A program made the position numbers and the translations under genes. Source: Atherinomorus stipes (taxonomy: Eukaryota; Chordata; Actinopteri; Atheriniformes; Atherinidae). From it: a stretch of 64,000 nt of DNA. The notes below the pieces were generated by a model that saw only the letters and a program-made list of their open reading frames with translations, did not search any database and was not told the origin of the DNA. Location of the stretch: positions 186,001 to 250,000 of the forward strand of contig JALJCO010001181.1 in assembly GCA_023101725.1 (NCBI GenBank). Reading direction: 5' to 3'. Of the stretch, positions 11,346-56,507 are shown piece after piece (the first letter of the stretch is position 1; every line of letters begins with the position of its first letter).

Positions 11346-14300
11346 AGTGTGCATCCAACTTTACTGTATATAAAAATACACTTAAATGATAATACAGAAG
11401 CGATTTCCCAATTACCTGCAGTGAAGAGTTGAATGATTTATTATTGACTCTTATGTGATGTTTACATCCTTGCCCTCTAAATCATCAGTATAAAAAGCGG
11501 AAGACACATATCACATAAAAACATGATTGAAAAAGAATGAATGATAGCATATTATGGTGGTTTAATAACAGAGAAGACAAGAACCTTTACTTTTGTTTGA
11601 CTTAATGACCTTTTCTCATGGTTGACCTGCTTTTTCTCATGTCTCTCTTTAAGCACATGGCTTGTCCTGAGATATGTAAAAGCTTGCTTGCTAATCTTGA
11701 GTTAATGCTACAATATGAGACTTTTTGAACCATTATGGCTTTTCATATAAATGGCACACCACCCCAGGCACTTTCCTTGTACCATTTCTTGGCATTTTAA
11801 CCTTTTTGTGTGTCATTTTACTCTGTTAAATGACATGGAAAAATGGCTTGGGTAAAAGTTTAAGACAGGGTGTCATTTCTCAAGAGGACATGTCATAGAA
11901 TGACACTAACATTCTTCCAGAGCTGTCTCATTGAATTTCTCCTAACTCTTGCAAGCCTTAATTGATTAATTCATGCCCTAGAATACAAATTTCTTTTGAT
12001 TTTTAACTTGGCAAGTCAGAGGAACCTCACCAGCCATCACCCTGAGGTCCAACGTGGCTACCTTGGGGGAAAAAAGTGATGATAGCTGCAGTACCTTTAG
12101 GACTTCTGTCAGTTTGTGTCTCATTACACCAGCAGCACACATTTAGTAATGCTGTTTAACCACTAGCAGTAAACACACAATGTTCATATGTAATGTTTGT
12201 GTTGCTAGTCACAGCTAGGCCAGTCAGAGTGATGATGAGCAAGTCTTGATTTTCCAAAACGTACCTGAAACATATGGTGAACATGTGTGCTATATGACTT
12301 CTAGTTTGAAGTTTAAAACTTCTAAAGATTATATAAGACAGAGTAATTGCCTTTAAAGGGGATAAAAGTTAGCAATCTGAAGTTGAAAGGGGTTTGGTGG
12401 TGGAGCTACACATTTCTATCAAACTTCTATCACACTTTAAATTGTAAACTCTAGTTGTATGAAGTGACGGGCTGTGGGTACAAAAGACACAAAAAAGACT
12501 AAATGTCTCTCTGATATACAGTAATTTGAAAGTTGTGTAGTGATATTGTAGTTGCTGTAATGTTATCAGTACTGAACTTTGGCAGATTTTCTATCTTTGG
12601 TGCCCTAACAACTGCTAATTTGGCATCTTTCTTTCATCCTGTTTCTTCTCTGAGCTCCCTTCAGCAAATGAAAGTTGGTCCAGTGTTGACTCGTTGTATC
12701 TGTTGCTCTGCCATTTTCCAAATTTCTTCCTCTGATGATGTCTTTTTTGGTTTCTTTGCTGAATCACCCATGCAAATTTAAAATGGCCAGTGTCTTGATA
12801 TCCAGTTGCTGGCTTGCAATTTGGTGCCATAGAGCAAAACCCAGCTGTGACATCATGTTCCAAGATGAAAAAGGAAAAAAAGAACGTTGTGAATTATGGT
12901 GTCCCAGCCTTGGGATGCTTCAGAGCACTGAATGGTTTATAATGAGCTCCAGGAATGGACATGATGAAAGTCAGTTTGCCATCAAAGTGAACAAGAAGCA
13001 CAGACTTTGGATATAGAGAATTGCTTAAACAAGGTTGTTGTTCAATAGATAATGGTAATGCAATGAATATGTTCCTTCTGTTTTATGTTTCCTTTTCCCT
13101 GCTGTTTTCCTTTTCTTTTTTTAATAGACATATCAAAGTATTGGGTGGAGTAGTAGCCTAAAAGGTGGGCTATGGGGCAACCCCAGTCCAAGTACCCAGT
13201 GTGGAAATAGGGTAATTAATAATAAGTATAATAATGTTGGAAAAATCTGTATTTGTAAATGTCATTCCTTGAAGTTGTAAGTTCAATTTACAAGTAATCC
13301 AATGTGACAGATTCCTTTTAGTTTGCACAATTTTCACAGTGACATGTGATTAGAATTAGCCAATTACTAGAAACTCTATAATCTAAAAAGAAAACAGATA
13401 AATGTCAGTTGAGTCATCGTATCAAACTGTAACAGATCATGTTTGGCTAAAATAAAAACATTGCATTTGCTCTTTCTCATATGACTGTTCATTTTTCGCC
13501 TGTCCTGCTAAACCCTTCCTTTCTTCCTTAATCTTTTCATCTCATTTTAATCAAAACTGTTTTAAGCTCATCTCTTTCATTTCTTTTTGCTTCCCCCCGT
13601 CTATCTAATGCTCCTTTATTCCTTTTATTTTAGATTAAATAAATGCATTTCTTCATCTTCCCTTCACTTATGTGACCTCATCACCCCTTCTCTCTCCTTC
13701 CATCTCCATCATTCACTCCATTTGTGCCTTGGCCACTTGTGTTTTTGTCTGTTCAGTGCTGATACATTTTCTGCTGAGCACTGCAGTCTCTGGAAGGTGT
13801 GGTGTGATGTGTTCATGGGTGTCCTCCCTCCCTCTCCCTGCTGCTGCTGTAGCGCTTACGTAACACACAGCAATGTGCACAAATGGCACAGATGGATACG
13901 GAGATGAAGAGAGGAAGAGAAGAGAGAAAAGAGGAGTCATCATGAAATAACCTCATATAGGTTATGACAGATCAAGAAGAGAGAGCATGTGTTTATGGAC
14001 AGGAGATGGGTGCATGGAAACTGACGAGGTTGTAAATGTATGCTCATAGGTTCTATTGTTTCAAAGCAGGATGTTAAAAAAATGTTGCAGGAACATTTCT
14101 GTTAATAATTGCACGCAATAAGTTGATTTTTCTTACAGTAAATTGACCAAAATCATGCCTGTCACATTCACCGGTGCAAGGTTGCATGTTTGAAAGCCCC
14201 TGAAATGAAAGAAATAATCAGTCATCTGAGGCTACATCACCTTTAAAGTACGAGCTGTTCATGCCATTGATGTAGCTCAGACAGAAATTTGAAATTGCAG

Positions 14301-15064
14301 ACTTTCTGTGAAGGCATCATTCGTGCTAGTACTCCACCCTAGAGTGAAACAGTTTGGTAAACTCTGCAGTACTGCAGGGTGGGGCTTGAAAAGAGCACAC
14401 TCAAAAAAGCGAGAACAAATATCCATAAAATTAGTACATGCCAGCTGAGAAAACCACCCACACAACCCCCCCCCCCCCCCCCCCCCTTGAACTCCTGCGT
14501 GCGCAGACACCTTATCTGTTTTCTCTTATGCCGAGCACCTTTTACACTTCTCATGCATTCTGCTGACACTTCATCCTCTTTTAAATTGCAATTTGAAGAC
14601 CCGAGTGAGGATAAATGTTTAGAGGTTGTCAACTCTGTAATCAAGCAGCAGCGAGCAGAATGGATTCAGAGCTGCTGTAGTAATTGGTGGAAGTGTTCCT
14701 GTTGTTCAAAAGAATCATCTACTCAGTGACTGGGGAGTGGAGTGCTATGCAGAGGCGTCAAAGGACAAGAGAAACAATGTGCTTCCTTGTCAGGTTAAAA
14801 GCAATGGGAAGACATGTTTAGAAAGTAGAGAAAGATAACAGCATAAGAAAGAAACAAATGCAGAGTTTGATATATAGAGGAGGGTTTTGCATTCAGGCTG
14901 TGACTCATATTTCCATACAAAACCCGAGTAGATGACAAGAGTATCAAATTATGCAGATTTGGCAAGTAAAAAATTTTCCCTTTCTGAAATGAAATGGGTG
15001 TTTTAAGAGACCAAAAGCTAAATTAAATCATTAAAAAGGATTTTGCAATAAGTCTACCCATATC
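11346..15064. other. Non-coding interval with poly-C tract
   Basis: No coding exon was recognised on either strand. A run of 21 C sits at 14466-14486. Pyrimidine-rich sequence occurs at 13495-13770 and purine-rich at 13900-13945. The rest is unremarkable AT-rich sequence, probably intron 1 of eno2 if the first exon is near 4.5 kb. Confidence 0.5.
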
Positions 15065-16470
15065 TAGGGATGCTCAATATTGGCTTTTTTTTCTACTGAT
15101 ATCCAATATTGGCTAACTCTTAAATTCCGAAATCAAACGATGCTGATATATGCAGAGAACTGTGAGGCTGTGTCTCAGATTTTCAGAAATACAACTATAC
15201 TCTGGGCCGAGAGCAAAGATCCCAAAATATCCTTAACTCAGCCAGAGGAGTTCATTTTGGACATCTGGCTGCCATGTATCAGATACTAGCAGGTATTAGC
15301 CAACATGTGGCTAATTATAATGTTTCTGACAACTTGGTAACTTAACCAAACACTTAAAACCAGACATATTATAAGGAGCTTCAAAGCAAGTCAGTCTGTA
15401 GCAGCAGCAGCTGCACCGTAGTCACATGACTCTAAAAGGAATGCTGGGATATGAAGTTCTTCCAGGATAAAGGCTGCTACATACTCCGCGAGAAGTGAAA
15501 ACTTTTTTCTTGTTCTCGGGGCCACGAGAACAAAATGACGTCATTTTGTTCTTGCGGATGTGATTGAGGACGGCTTGCAGCATGTACTTGACCCTCCGCT
15601 GAGCAGAACTTTCTTCTCGGGAGCTTCGAGAAGTGTTGTGTGATTGGTCGGACATGTGAGGCAGGCGGGGTTAACACACGCTTGAACAAGAGAGTTGTCA
15701 CCTCCGCAAAATCCACAGATGTGACGTTGAAAGGATAGTTTTGATAATCAACTGATCGAGGTGGTGAGAAAAATGTAAAAAACACGTGGCATTTAAATAC
15801 ACGGACACCACCGCGTGTGCAATCCCGTGCTGGCATGGACAAAGTTTATGGTAAATGTGTAATCACTGGGTGAACACAGTGACACGCGTGATGTCCCTGT
15901 TTTGGTGTCAGTTTACACCGCTTGGTGTCAGTAACGTAGATAAATGTATTTTCGGACACACTCACACAGCCTCTCCTCAAAAGCTCCATCCATGTCTACA
16001 AATGTTCTTCACTGTTTGTTTGGTGTCTTCTTTCTCAGGTGCTCTCACGGCTATTAGGCATTGGCGGTTTTTGTGTTGTTTTTGTTCCGGTTCCTGTTCT
16101 TCTTCTCTGGTTTGTTCCTGCAAATCAGCTATGCAGCTCAACACTGATCCCGCGGTTTCCAGTGGTATTGCTCCGTCTTTTGCGTCGAGTGACGGACCAA
16201 CAAGCCCCTCAAAAATGCACCAAATTACCTGTCTTACTAACGCAGATGTGCAGGCGAAACTCTCCGTCTGTCTGCCCATAAATGGGCTTTTATACTGTTC
16301 TTTACTTATTTACAATGTTTTCATCTTTGTAGAGCAATTGTCATGTTTATACTCATGGCATGGTTGCAGAGTGATGAAAAAATATTCTGTAAATGTGGTG
16401 TTTTTGTAGCGTGCAAAGCAGAGCATGGATGACCTCACTTACAGCAAAGTATGATGGAATTGTGGGTGCA
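15065..16470. mobile_element. Large hAT-like non-autonomous element
   Basis: The left end TAGGGATGCTCAATATTGG is the form expected of a hAT terminus. Bases 15065-15490 match, in inverse orientation, the element at 31072-31720 (shared blocks GCCAGAGGAGTTCATTTTGG, CCACATGTTGGCTAAT in inverse, GTCACATGACTCTAAAAGGA). This copy has about 1 kb of further interior that the other lacks. The interior contains repeated CGAGAA motifs in both orientations and a 26-bp palindrome. A minus-strand open frame at 15977-16279 is not recognised. The right end is not clear; 16470 is approximate. Confidence 0.5.
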
Positions 16471-39435
<22,965 letters not shown>

Positions 39436-40320
39436 AACTGACAAGCGAATGACCCACACACACGCATGCACGCAGATATGCACACACACAAAACGCAAAC
39501 TCACATACATGACAAACAAAGAATGAGCCATGTACAAAGACAGATCACATCATTCAGGAAAAAAAAAAAAAAAAAAAAAACTTGCTAAAGAGCCAAGCAA
39601 AATAAATGAATATATTATGCACTGGACTGATAGGAAGGGTGCAGATACTGTATGCACACACACATATAGAATACGCAGATGCAACACCTGGTCATAATGC
39701 ACTTGCAGGAGAATACCATAAGAAAATAGTATTTATAAGCCAGACGTGCACTGTTACTGTAGGAATAGTTCATGTACAACTTGAAGGCAGGCCTGCGAAC
39801 GGTAAAAATAACTGTAGTACAAACGGAGCGATGAACAAGTAGAGACTTTGTAGAAAACTTAGGCTGAAGCACGCAACTGAAAGAGATGGAAAGAAGTCCA
39901 AACGAGGACGATGCAGTTTCAGGGACCGAGTGAAAACCAGAAAACTACACACTGTAACACCTGAACACTCACACACTCAGCTGTGTCACACTCTCACCTG
40001 GACACTGGAATACCTGCACCCCTCCCTCCCACCTCTGTCTCCTTTTTCTTCTCGTCGTGTGTTTCTCAGTTTCAATCACTCCCTTCTCTCCTCACCCTGA
40101 TGTGACTCTGATGATTTGTCCTTCATGCTTGAAGTCCTGCCTCCGTCTTAAAGAAAAAGAAGAGAAAATATCTGAAACCTTTGTTCCTTTGTTTCCCCCT
40201 GAATGTCAATAGAATAGCTGTGTTGACAAAGAAGAAGAAGAGAAAATGAAAAGAATAAAACATTAACAGAACGCTTGTCATTGAAAATAATGTGAAAATA
40301 TGTGAAATAAAAGATGTTAA
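39436..40320 (+). other. eno2: eno2 3'UTR (approximate) with poly(A) signals
   Basis: Sequence downstream of the eno2 stop carries candidate AATAAA signals at 40254-40259 and near 40306, and an earlier one near 39600 just after a poly-A run. The true cleavage site cannot be chosen from sequence; the 40.25-40.32 kb pair is favoured because both are canonical and close together. Confidence 0.45.
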
Positions 40321-40584
40321 TTTACAATTTCAATTACAGCCACAAGAGTTTCGTGTTTTTGTGACTGCATTTCTTCTGAATTTTTCCTGCAACACATCGG
40401 AAGTCCAGGATCAGCCACACCTCCAGTCAGCTGCTCAGCTTCCGAGTACCTGCTTCACCCTTCCTTATCCATCTGTTCATCCTTTCCTCTCATCCATAAT
40501 TTCCCTCATCTGTTCAGCAATTCATCCGTTCTAACCCTTGTTAATTTTTTCATTCATTTCTTCATCTTCACCCTCCGTCCTTCC

Positions 40585-40632
40585 CTCATCCATCCATCCA
40601 TCCATCCATCCATCCATCCATCCATCCATCCC
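40585..40632 (+). repeat. (CATC)n microsatellite
   Basis: About twelve tandem CATC units lie just downstream of the eno2 3'UTR. Perfect, spacer-free tandem units distinguish it from a CRISPR array. Confidence 0.95.
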
Positions 40633-40735
40633 CATCCTTTCCTCCTGTTCCCTCCCATTCCATCTTTGGCCTTGCCCATCTATTCCTCCGTCTTCATCCC
40701 CCCCCACTCACCTATCCATCCTTCCCTCCCATTCT

Positions 40736-41307
40736 TACTGTTGTCCTCAAAATTATTCATACCCTCCCATTAAAGAAAAGGCTAAATTCACAATAGTAAT
40801 TAAAATAGCAATAAACTAAAAAAAAAAAACTAAAAATAAATAAAAATCTACATAAATATAATTTAGAGAAATAAAATTTTGCTTTTGAATTTTCTTTAAA
40901 AATTATAACTGTAATAAAACAAACCAACAAAACTGTCCCAGACAAATTAGAGCTCCTTGCTCATGACCAGTGGACCAAAATACCTGTCAACAGGTGCAAA
41001 AGTCTTATTGAACATCGCAGAAAACACATGATTGCAGTGATTGTCTCAAAGTGGTCCTTAACAAAATTTTAGCTGAGGAGCCCCATCATGCTTGTTTACT
41101 TGTTATAGGCTATTTTCTTTTTTCTTTTGTGTGTGTGTGTGTGTGTGTTTTAATATTTCTTTTCAACCACAATTCAGAATCAATGAAATAAATTTTACTT
41201 TTTTTTGTAGAAAAGTATTATTTAGTCAATTTCAACTTATTTTACTGACACTGATTTGTTTTTCCATCTTTAATGGGAGGGTATGAACAATTTTGAGGAC
41301 GACTGTA
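40736..41307. mobile_element. Non-autonomous Tc1-like element (CAAAATTATTCATACCC family)
   Basis: Left end GTCCTCAAAATTATTCATACCC and right end GGGTATGAACAATTTTGAGGAC are inverted over more than 20 bp and bordered by TA. The middle retains GACCAGTGGACCAAAATACC in inverse orientation to the copy at 9003-9547. Intergenic between eno2 and tpi1. Confidence 0.85.
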
Positions 41308-41874
41308 GCAGCTGAGAAGTTTTTTTCATTGTCTGAATGAGGACACTAAGGCCTCTAACTCTTTCTCTCTCATTTCTTTATTCATCCATCCTCCAACTTC
41401 CTCTTCATCCCTCATCTTTTATCCCCATCTCAGCTTTTTGTCCCTTTTTATATCATCACCCCCCCCCCCCTTTTTTTTCCCCCCAGGTGTCTTAGGACAA
41501 CCCCAGACAGTAGAAGTCAAATCACTGACATCCTGAGGAACCTCCACCAACTTTTCTCCTCCCCCGCCTAAATTCACGAAGGCTGCTTGCAAAAATTGTC
41601 TGATTTCTTACCAAAAAATAGTGCATGGCTATTTGTATATATCCTACAAAATACTGAGCCCGCAGAGCAATGATAAATCATGACAACCGAAATAAGCAGC
41701 CAAGACACTGTCAAATTTGTCTGTGACTTCATCCATACAATTAAACCAGTAAACTCACACTGTCAAGTTGTGGCAATTGTTAAACAATGAGCTCTGCAAA
41801 AATGTTCTTTAACCTGATCTAAAGACTCAGAGTAAGGTCAGTAAGCAAGCAAGAAATTCTGATGTACTAGAAAA

Positions 41875-42737
41875 TAGGGATGGGTGATATGGACCAAATA
41901 TCACAATATATTTATTCTAAATGATGATATGCGACACAATTATTACCCTAATTTGTCTGAAAGTTTCATTTCGCATCAAACAGCTGTTTTTTAGTATTGA
42001 AACATGTTTAGCGTAAAGTTATCGCTCCACTGCAGAGATGGAACTGACGAAACACTGGTTAGAAATGTTTGTTATATCGAAGTAATTAAAGATAGTTGGC
42101 TGATTTTATATGATTTTTTGTAAAAGTCTTGGGGAGGATCGCTTTCAGACAGGTAAACTAATAGGAATGGGAAAAATGTTGATACACTGAAATATCAAAT
42201 AAAAAAACAAATAAATAAAAAAGCAAACCTATTACAATACTAAATAAAGTGTTTTTCATTTTCATTTCATATCCCGATATTTTCATATGCCGATACCATA
42301 TTTCTATCTTTAAAAAACGTGACATCGATCTATTTTACCAATAAAATCTCACGAGATTTCATAGTTCTTTTACAAAATCTCATGTTATTTCGTCAAATTT
42401 CATGAGATTTAATCATTTTATAACAAAATGATGATATCTCGTGACATTTTATTAGATCGATATCATTCAGTAGATTAATACCATGTTTTTAAATATAGAT
42501 ATGGTGTGAGCATATGAAAATATTGCGATATTTCAGCGTATTGATTTTTTTCCCACCCTTATTAAATAATCAGGTGACCCCTTTGTAGTCAGTCGAGGTG
42601 CAGCTGGGTCATTACGAAAAAATAAAGTAAAAAAAATTGCACAACTAATACCGCAAGATAACGATATGTGTAAATATCATATCTCTCTCATGTAAATATC
42701 ATATCACGATATCATATCAGTGTATTGCACAGCCCTA
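41875..42737. mobile_element. hAT-type MITE hosting a nested MITE
   Basis: Begins TAGGGATGGGTGATATGGACC and ends GTATTGCACAGCCCTA. Flanks CTAGAAAA and CCAGAAAA differ at one base, a likely 8-bp target duplication. Interrupted by 42162-42561. Confidence 0.75.
42162..42561. mobile_element. Nested hAT MITE, same family as 34063-34355
   Basis: Begins TAGGAATGGGAAAAATGTTG followed by ATACACTGAAATATC, and ends ATATTTCAGCGTATTG then TTTTTTCCCACCCTTA. It shares termini and arm motifs with the element at 34063-34355 and likewise sits inside a GATATC-rich hAT host. An AT-rich extra stretch at 42199-42265 enlarges it. Confidence 0.75.
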
Positions 42738-43966
42738 CCAGAAAACAGTAGAATGTGTGGACTTGGTTTTATTCCACAGCCTGCTGCTAAATCTTTACTT
42801 CAACAGTTTTTGCACACACTTCAGTTAATCAGATTTGTTTAATTTGTGTTTAGCGAGAAAATGTTAATACAGTATTAGAATAATCCAAAGTAAACAGACT
42901 AGGAATTAACAGAAAAATCACGTTTTACCTGATATATATGTGGCGGATTGATCCACTTATTTTACATCAGCCAGGAAAGAAGCTCACAGAAAATGTGCAT
43001 GTGATCACACATTAAAAGTTAAAAGTGGCCAAGTCAGTTATGTGCACAATATGATCAACATTTCCTTCAAGCGCTTTCTGGGACTTGCCAGGCTGACATT
43101 CATTTTCTTCTTCACGTCTTCACCCAAAGAAATAAAGGCTGAATAAATAAATAACTCTAAAAGGGTTCTAAAAGGTACCACACAATGATCTTTTCACACA
43201 CTTTTACCTATAAAATCATAGTTTCAAGTGTTCTGATCCAAAATAGTCACGGAAAGTTAAAGTCAACCAACAGATGGACACAATATGAACCTAAATGCAA
43301 AAAAAAAAAAAAAGCAGCTGATAAAACTTTTTTTCAACACTTTATTTATTTACTCCTTATTTGGGGAGTTTCTGTGATCCCTCCATTAAGTGTACCTCAG
43401 CAAGTACGCACAGTAAAGCTTTATCACCTACTTCAAGTCCTTGACTCCATAAAACTGAGCTCCAACAAAAAGATATACATTTTCTCTTTGTGTTGTTTAT
43501 TCAAGTAAATTTCATCTGGAACTTTGTTTCAGACTCTATAATAACAGTTTTAGTGCAGTTAGATGTGGGTGAGACAGACGTCACAGCAGCGTTATCATTC
43601 CGACAGCAAACACAAACCAGCCTGGGCAGACAGATTCTCTGCAGGATGCATCAACATACAAGGAGTAAAGATGAGAACTTAGCAGGTTTTACAGATATGG
43701 TTTGCACAATTGGCTAAAATATGAAAACATATCCTCATTCTTTATACTTATTATATGTAGTCTGAAAGAAATGTCAAAATATAATATATTTTTGGATGAA
43801 TATTAATCTTGAAATCAACTTATTTATGCTTATTAATTGAACATACTATGTATTTTGCATATTAATAGATGGATGAGTCAGCCCAGGCTGCAGACACACA
43901 GCAACACGCGAAAGTCTAAAGGGCAGAGTGGTTTTCATTGGTCCTGACGTAGCAGTTAACCGTGTC

Positions 43967-53087
<9,121 letters not shown>

Positions 53088-53396
53088 AGCCAGCTTCTGG
53101 TGGTTGTTGATACCGGGTGAAGAGAGGAGATGGAGGCCCGGCTGTTCGCTTCTAGATTAGGATAATTCCGGCTGGTGTGTAGGTCAGGTGCTGTGGGAAA
53201 TATCAGCACCAGATCTCTAATCAGCACCAAACGCCGTGAACGACGGTCTTCCTCTGGTTTAGGGTTATAACAAGCCTCGAACAGCTATCGCCCCCTGCTG
53301 TACAGATGTTGTAGCCCATCCATATCTTTATCGAATAATAAAACTAATGCATCACTTTCATGGTTTTGGAGTTTATCAGAGTCACGACAGCCTAAA

Positions 53397-54240
53397 GAAA
53401 AAAAAAACAAACAAACAAACAAACAAACAAAAAAACACCCACACACACATACTTATAAGTGTGTTGACTTTCTACTCTGTGACAAGTTCACACAGTGCCA
53501 GAAAAAGGAAAAGGCATCAGCAATATCTTAAAGAAGCAGTTGTTGCAGCCAATCAGCATGGGCACGGAAACAAAGCCATTTCCAAACTATGTGGAGTTCA
53601 TCATTTTACACTGAGAAAGATTTTTTACACATGAAGAATTTTCAAGACTGCTGCTATGGGTAGTTGTCCTTGTAAGTTCAGTCCAAGGTCAGAGAAATTG
53701 TGTAAGATTTGAGGAATTCTCAAACTCACCCTAAATCTCGGTCTACAACACAGACTCAACAGGCCTCAGCTAGCTTGTTAAATGTTAAATTTTATGTGAG
53801 TGCATTTAGAAAATGACTGAACTATTACAGTTGCTTAGAAAGTTGCAAACATGGTGTTGTAGGTATAGTGATTAGGGCTTCTTTCCCAGACTTAGGACCT
53901 AGACGCCTTGCAGTCACTGATTTGGCCATAATCTCCTCTGTATAACAAAATATTCAAGAGTCAAACATGAGGTCAGCTATCCAAAAGCTAAACACTAACT
54001 GAATCTGAGTCACAGATCAAAACATTGAGCTTAGTGACGGCAGCAACTCTACAACAAACTGGCTGAAAAAGCAAAGAATGGAGGTGCTACAAAAGCCCGG
54101 CCAAAGTCCAGAGATCATCCCGATTGAAATGTTGAAAAGGTTGTGCATGAAGAGGTGCCTACCATCCTGGAGGAACTGAAACAACACTGTAAAGACGAGT
54201 AAAAACTTCTACACAACTCTGTGGGAGAAAATTAACATAA
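53397..54240 (+). mobile_element. AAAC repeat and degenerate Tc1-like remnant
   Basis: An (AAAC)n tract at 53406-53431 precedes sequence resembling a transposon: a helix-turn-helix-like frame (53347-53634: EAVVAANQHGHGNKAISKLC) and, near 54095, AAGCCCGGCCAAAGTCCAGAG, which matches the conserved Tc1 codons preceding the catalytic third acidic residue. No intact frame remains. Boundaries approximate. Confidence 0.5.
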
Positions 54241-54300
54241 TCGAAACAAGCTGTTTAATCAAAAGACCCATTTCGTATCACACTGCTTCTTCAGTTTAGC

Positions 54301-54863
54301 TTAAAGGTACCATGTGAAAGAATTCCTGACATCTAGCGGTAAAGATGGGCACAGAAATTACTCTAAATGCCAAGCAACGCTGTGAATGGATGGTGGCTGT
54401 CAGTGGACAAAATTCCTCCAGACATAAACATGTTCTCATCTGTGAGCGGATCCAGTGGCCTCAGGTACAGCAAAGACTGCAGTACAAGTAACTATTTTAA
54501 TACTCTGTTTATGTGTACACTCTTCTTCTATGGTCTTTTTGAGGTTTTACTTATCCCAAACGATGCTCTAGCTCCTACAATGTCAAACAAAACTGGTACT
54601 GCAGTTTTAAAGCTCAGAGGCTTCACACACAAAGTTGTTTGTCCATTCAGGGAAACCAGAGTAAAAGTGGTGCCATAGATATGGCAGCTGCTTTATGTGG
54701 GGACCCACAGCGAGTAGATATAAATGGTTCATTCTAAGAGTATAAAAATATGTAAATATTTTAGTTATTTTAGTAAAGTGGCACCATTAGAAACTCAGTA
54801 TTTAATGATCTATTAAAGTTTTCTGTAACTGACTTTTTACTTTTTCACACACTGCACCTTTAA
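54301..54863 (-). mobile_element. TTAAAGGTACAGTATG-family MITE, reverse orientation
   Basis: Starts TTAAAGGTACCATGTGAAAG, contains GACATCTAGCGGTAAAGATGGG, and ends CACACTGCACCTTTAA. More diverged than the other copies. It lies between tpi1 and gnb3. Confidence 0.85.
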
Positions 54864-55116
54864 TTTGATTTATTTATCTTTCCAGAAAGGTGAAATGTTG
54901 TAATTTGAACAAACAAAACTAACACAAAGAGGTGGAATATCCAAAATTTCTCATATTGCAAGGAAAACATGGTTTGTTGCCTGAATAATTTGTCTTTGGT
55001 TGAATTTCTGAAATTGCAACATTGCAACTTTCTGTAGGAGCTAATATGACACAAAGCAACATGGCATGTGTTGTTGCTCATCTGAGTTTTTATTTGATTA
55101 TAATCAGATCTAATTC

Positions 55117-55149
<33 letters not shown>

Positions 55150-56400
55150 ATAGATGATATTAATAATATAATATAAACTTTCATTCTTGATTGTGAAATG
55201 ATTACTGTAATTCCACACTTTGGGGAAAATATCTTAGCTTTTCTATGTTGAGAATAATTTCTGCAGCTAAAACTCCCAAACCAAACAAAAAGTTGCTGCC
55301 TATCTGTTTTGTGGGGCATTTTTCTATTTTTTACCAGTGACCATAACACCACAATACAATATTTGTGCATCATTTCTGTACCTATTCCAGCCAGATTCTA
55401 TAGAGAACAGTGCCAAACATGCATATTTATTATGTATGAAAACATCTCAAAGTTTGTCCAAGAAATATACAAAGACTTTGACATGGTGTTAATGCAGAAC
55501 TCTATTTATTAGAAAGATTTTCAAGAAAGATTTCACCTTTATACATTAGAATTGCACACGTGTACTACAAAATGCAGCTGAGCCCGGAGAAGTAGAATAA
55601 AGTTAAATGAAAGAGTTTTTCAGTTTGGACTGCAGCTTGTCTGTCTGCCAGCCCGGCTCCAGCTTTGACCCTCACCGTCTTGGTACATCACATTGTTACG
55701 GTGAAACGGGGGAAACAGCAGCAGCCATGTTGGATTAGAGCCTGCCCGTTGTTAGCAGGAGACCCACAACAGCCCTACCATACATAAACACTGGATGTGT
55801 GCAGCCCCCCGAAACAAGAAGAAGAGAAACAAGACTGTGCATCAACTCTCATTTCTAATGGTTGAACTATTCGGTACAAATGAATTTACATGTCAATCTT
55901 CCATCTAAGTGCAGGGCTCTTTTACAGGTCGAAAATCTCAAAGACAAAAATAAATCTGTAAATCTATAATCTTATTTCAATATTTACGCTTTTCTTCTGT
56001 CATTGTCAAAAATCTATATGTGTTTGAAGATTTCAAATCAGAGCTTTTTTCTGCTCTGGTATCCTTAAAAATTGTGTGAGCTATTTTTAAAAATGTGTGT
56101 TGGATTTTAAATATCTCAACAATAGTAAAACTCTTCTGTACATACAGCAGATGCATCGTGCATTGTTTACCTGATGCCATTTATACAACCTGGCTCATTC
56201 ACAACTGCTCATGATTTGCATACATAAATGAGGAAGAAGAAGAAAGAAGGACAGGAAGAGAAGAAGGCCTGCTTTGATGCATCCTTATTTTCTTCTCTCA
56301 TCTAGTTTTTCCCTCTTCTTTAATCTTATCTTCACCCACTCCTCCTCCTCTCCTCCCCCTCTTCTTTTCTTCTAGAGGTGTTCTTCTCCATTGCGACTCC
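54864..56400. other. Intergenic sequence, probable gnb3 3'UTR and AT repeat
   Basis: A pure AT run lies at 55117-55140. The part nearest gnb3 should be its 3'UTR on the minus strand; a candidate AATAAA (plus-strand TTTATT) is at 55505-55510, but cleavage cannot be assigned. No coding exon seen. Confidence 0.4.
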
Positions 56401-56507
56401 TCAGTTCCACAGTTTGAGGAAGCTGTCCCAGGATCCCGTGCAAACGCCCATGCCGTCGCCGGGGACGCCGGTGCAGCTCACCCTGTTGTCATGGCCGGAG
56501 AGCACAC
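56401..56507 (-). CDS. gnb3: gnb3 terminal coding exon (107 nt)
   Basis: Encodes [20 protein letters not shown] through FLKLWN and TGA at 56401-56403: last WD blade. Acceptor CTCCAG. Confidence 0.95.

Noticed and set aside
10616..11373. Plus-strand frames of 128 and 156 codons
   Set aside because: They arise from TG and TC microsatellite-like tracts; composition is almost only Cys/Val or Leu/Ser/Pro.
40585..40632. CRISPR-like array
   Set aside because: Perfect CATC tandem units without spacers: an ordinary microsatellite in a eukaryotic genome.
53200..53225. Pair of CAGCACCA motifs upstream of tpi1 as REST sites
   Set aside because: Only the left half-site is present; no right half-site at any accepted spacing, and tpi1 is a housekeeping gene.
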